The position numbers and the translations under genes were made by a program. From assembly GCA_020086605.1 (NCBI GenBank), contig JACBWW010000028.1, positions 11,034,164 to 11,098,163 on the forward strand: a stretch of DNA of 64,000 nucleotides. Direction: 5' to 3'. This DNA comes from Lanius collurio. Lineage: Eukaryota; Chordata; Aves; Passeriformes; Laniidae. The notes beneath the pieces are model-generated. The model ran no database searches, was not told the origin of the DNA, and was given only the letters and a program-made list of their open reading frames with translations. The first letter of the stretch is position 1. Every line of letters begins with the position of its first letter. Positions 63,832-64,000 of this stretch are shown here, piece after piece.

Positions 63832-64000
63832 TGTTGTGGTGGATCCCCCTGGGCCCCCCCCCCTCGGCCGGGTCCCTGCCATGTGACTGAGTCAGGTCTA
63901 CTTTAGGTTCAAGCCGCCTGGGCTCTGATCTGGTCGGTTGTTTATCCCAGCTCCGCCCCTGGTATCCCCTTTCCCCCTGTGATAAAACCAGGAGAATGGA
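63832..64000 (+). mobile_element. ERV LTR start, cut by the window edge
   Basis: From tgttgtggtggatcccc the composition changes abruptly to GC-rich, with a C9 run near 63855. The features fit the U3 region of a plus-strand LTR: terminal TG, a GC-rich upstream part, and gataaaac at 63981-63988 in TATA position about 150 bp in. The rest lies beyond the window, so whether it is a solo LTR or a provirus is unknown. Confidence 0.6.

Noticed and set aside
1..64000. CRISPR array, bacterial operon, integron, phage or other prokaryotic system
   Set aside because: No regularly spaced repeats, no long densely packed genes, and abundant avian CR1 and LTR sequence; the window is vertebrate.
1..64000. tRNA, rRNA, U6 or other standard small RNA genes
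   Set aside because: I saw none of the diagnostic sequences (tRNA T-arm GGTTCGAATCC type, U6 start, rRNA cores). A covariance-model scan would be needed to exclude divergent ones.

Overview
The window reads as ordinary, AT-rich, non-coding nuclear DNA from a bird, probably a songbird or another neoavian. The main reason is its repeat content. CR1 retrotransposon copies show their hallmark 3' ends (reverse-complement signature gaatcatagaat...) and fragments of the ORF2 endonuclease and reverse transcriptase. Beside them are several endogenous-retrovirus LTRs whose sequence I recognise from avian genomes. I found no bacterial or viral gene organisation, no tRNA or rRNA gene, no CRISPR array, and no intact protein-coding gene. 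Open frames are mostly 60-130 codons and scattered on both strands, as expected by chance in such DNA. The longest, 256 codons at 49280-50050 (-), lies inside a GC-rich LTR.

Layout. 1-13.6 kb: AT-rich spacer holding a 31-bp perfect tandem duplication (4998-5059), one solo LTR (6017-6605, +) and a short A/T tandem repeat (11232-11290). 13.6-15.2 kb: two same-strand CR1 pieces, a 3' end and an endonuclease segment, plus a T21 tract. 16.8-18.7 kb: a CR1 3' end (+) and an LTR fragment (-). 18.7-25.1 kb: featureless spacer. 25.1-27.4 kb: a 680-bp solo LTR (+) followed by a 1.1-kb CR1 (-) with reverse-transcriptase remnants. 27.4-43 kb: spacer with simple repeats, notably (AAAGGG)n at 33285-33384, and hairpins, notably a perfect 15-bp stem at 39815-39852. 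43.2-50.3 kb: the densest repeat cluster, with an unclassified repeat, two CR1 copies and two LTRs, one carrying a perfect 5-bp target-site duplication. 53.8-60.1 kb: three old CR1 fragments and a T36 tract. 63.7-64 kb: a second copy of the unclassified repeat, directly followed by an LTR start cut by the window edge.

Because there is no supported gene, there is no pathway or operon to describe. The content is a retroelement graveyard in intergenic or intronic DNA. The most useful observations are the LTRs with recoverable boundaries, the unclassified repeat pair (43295-43381 and 63744-63830), some strong inverted repeats, and two weak exon-like open stretches. Repeat-family assignments rest on memory of avian repeats, not on a database search. 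I did not find a convincing previously undescribed system.
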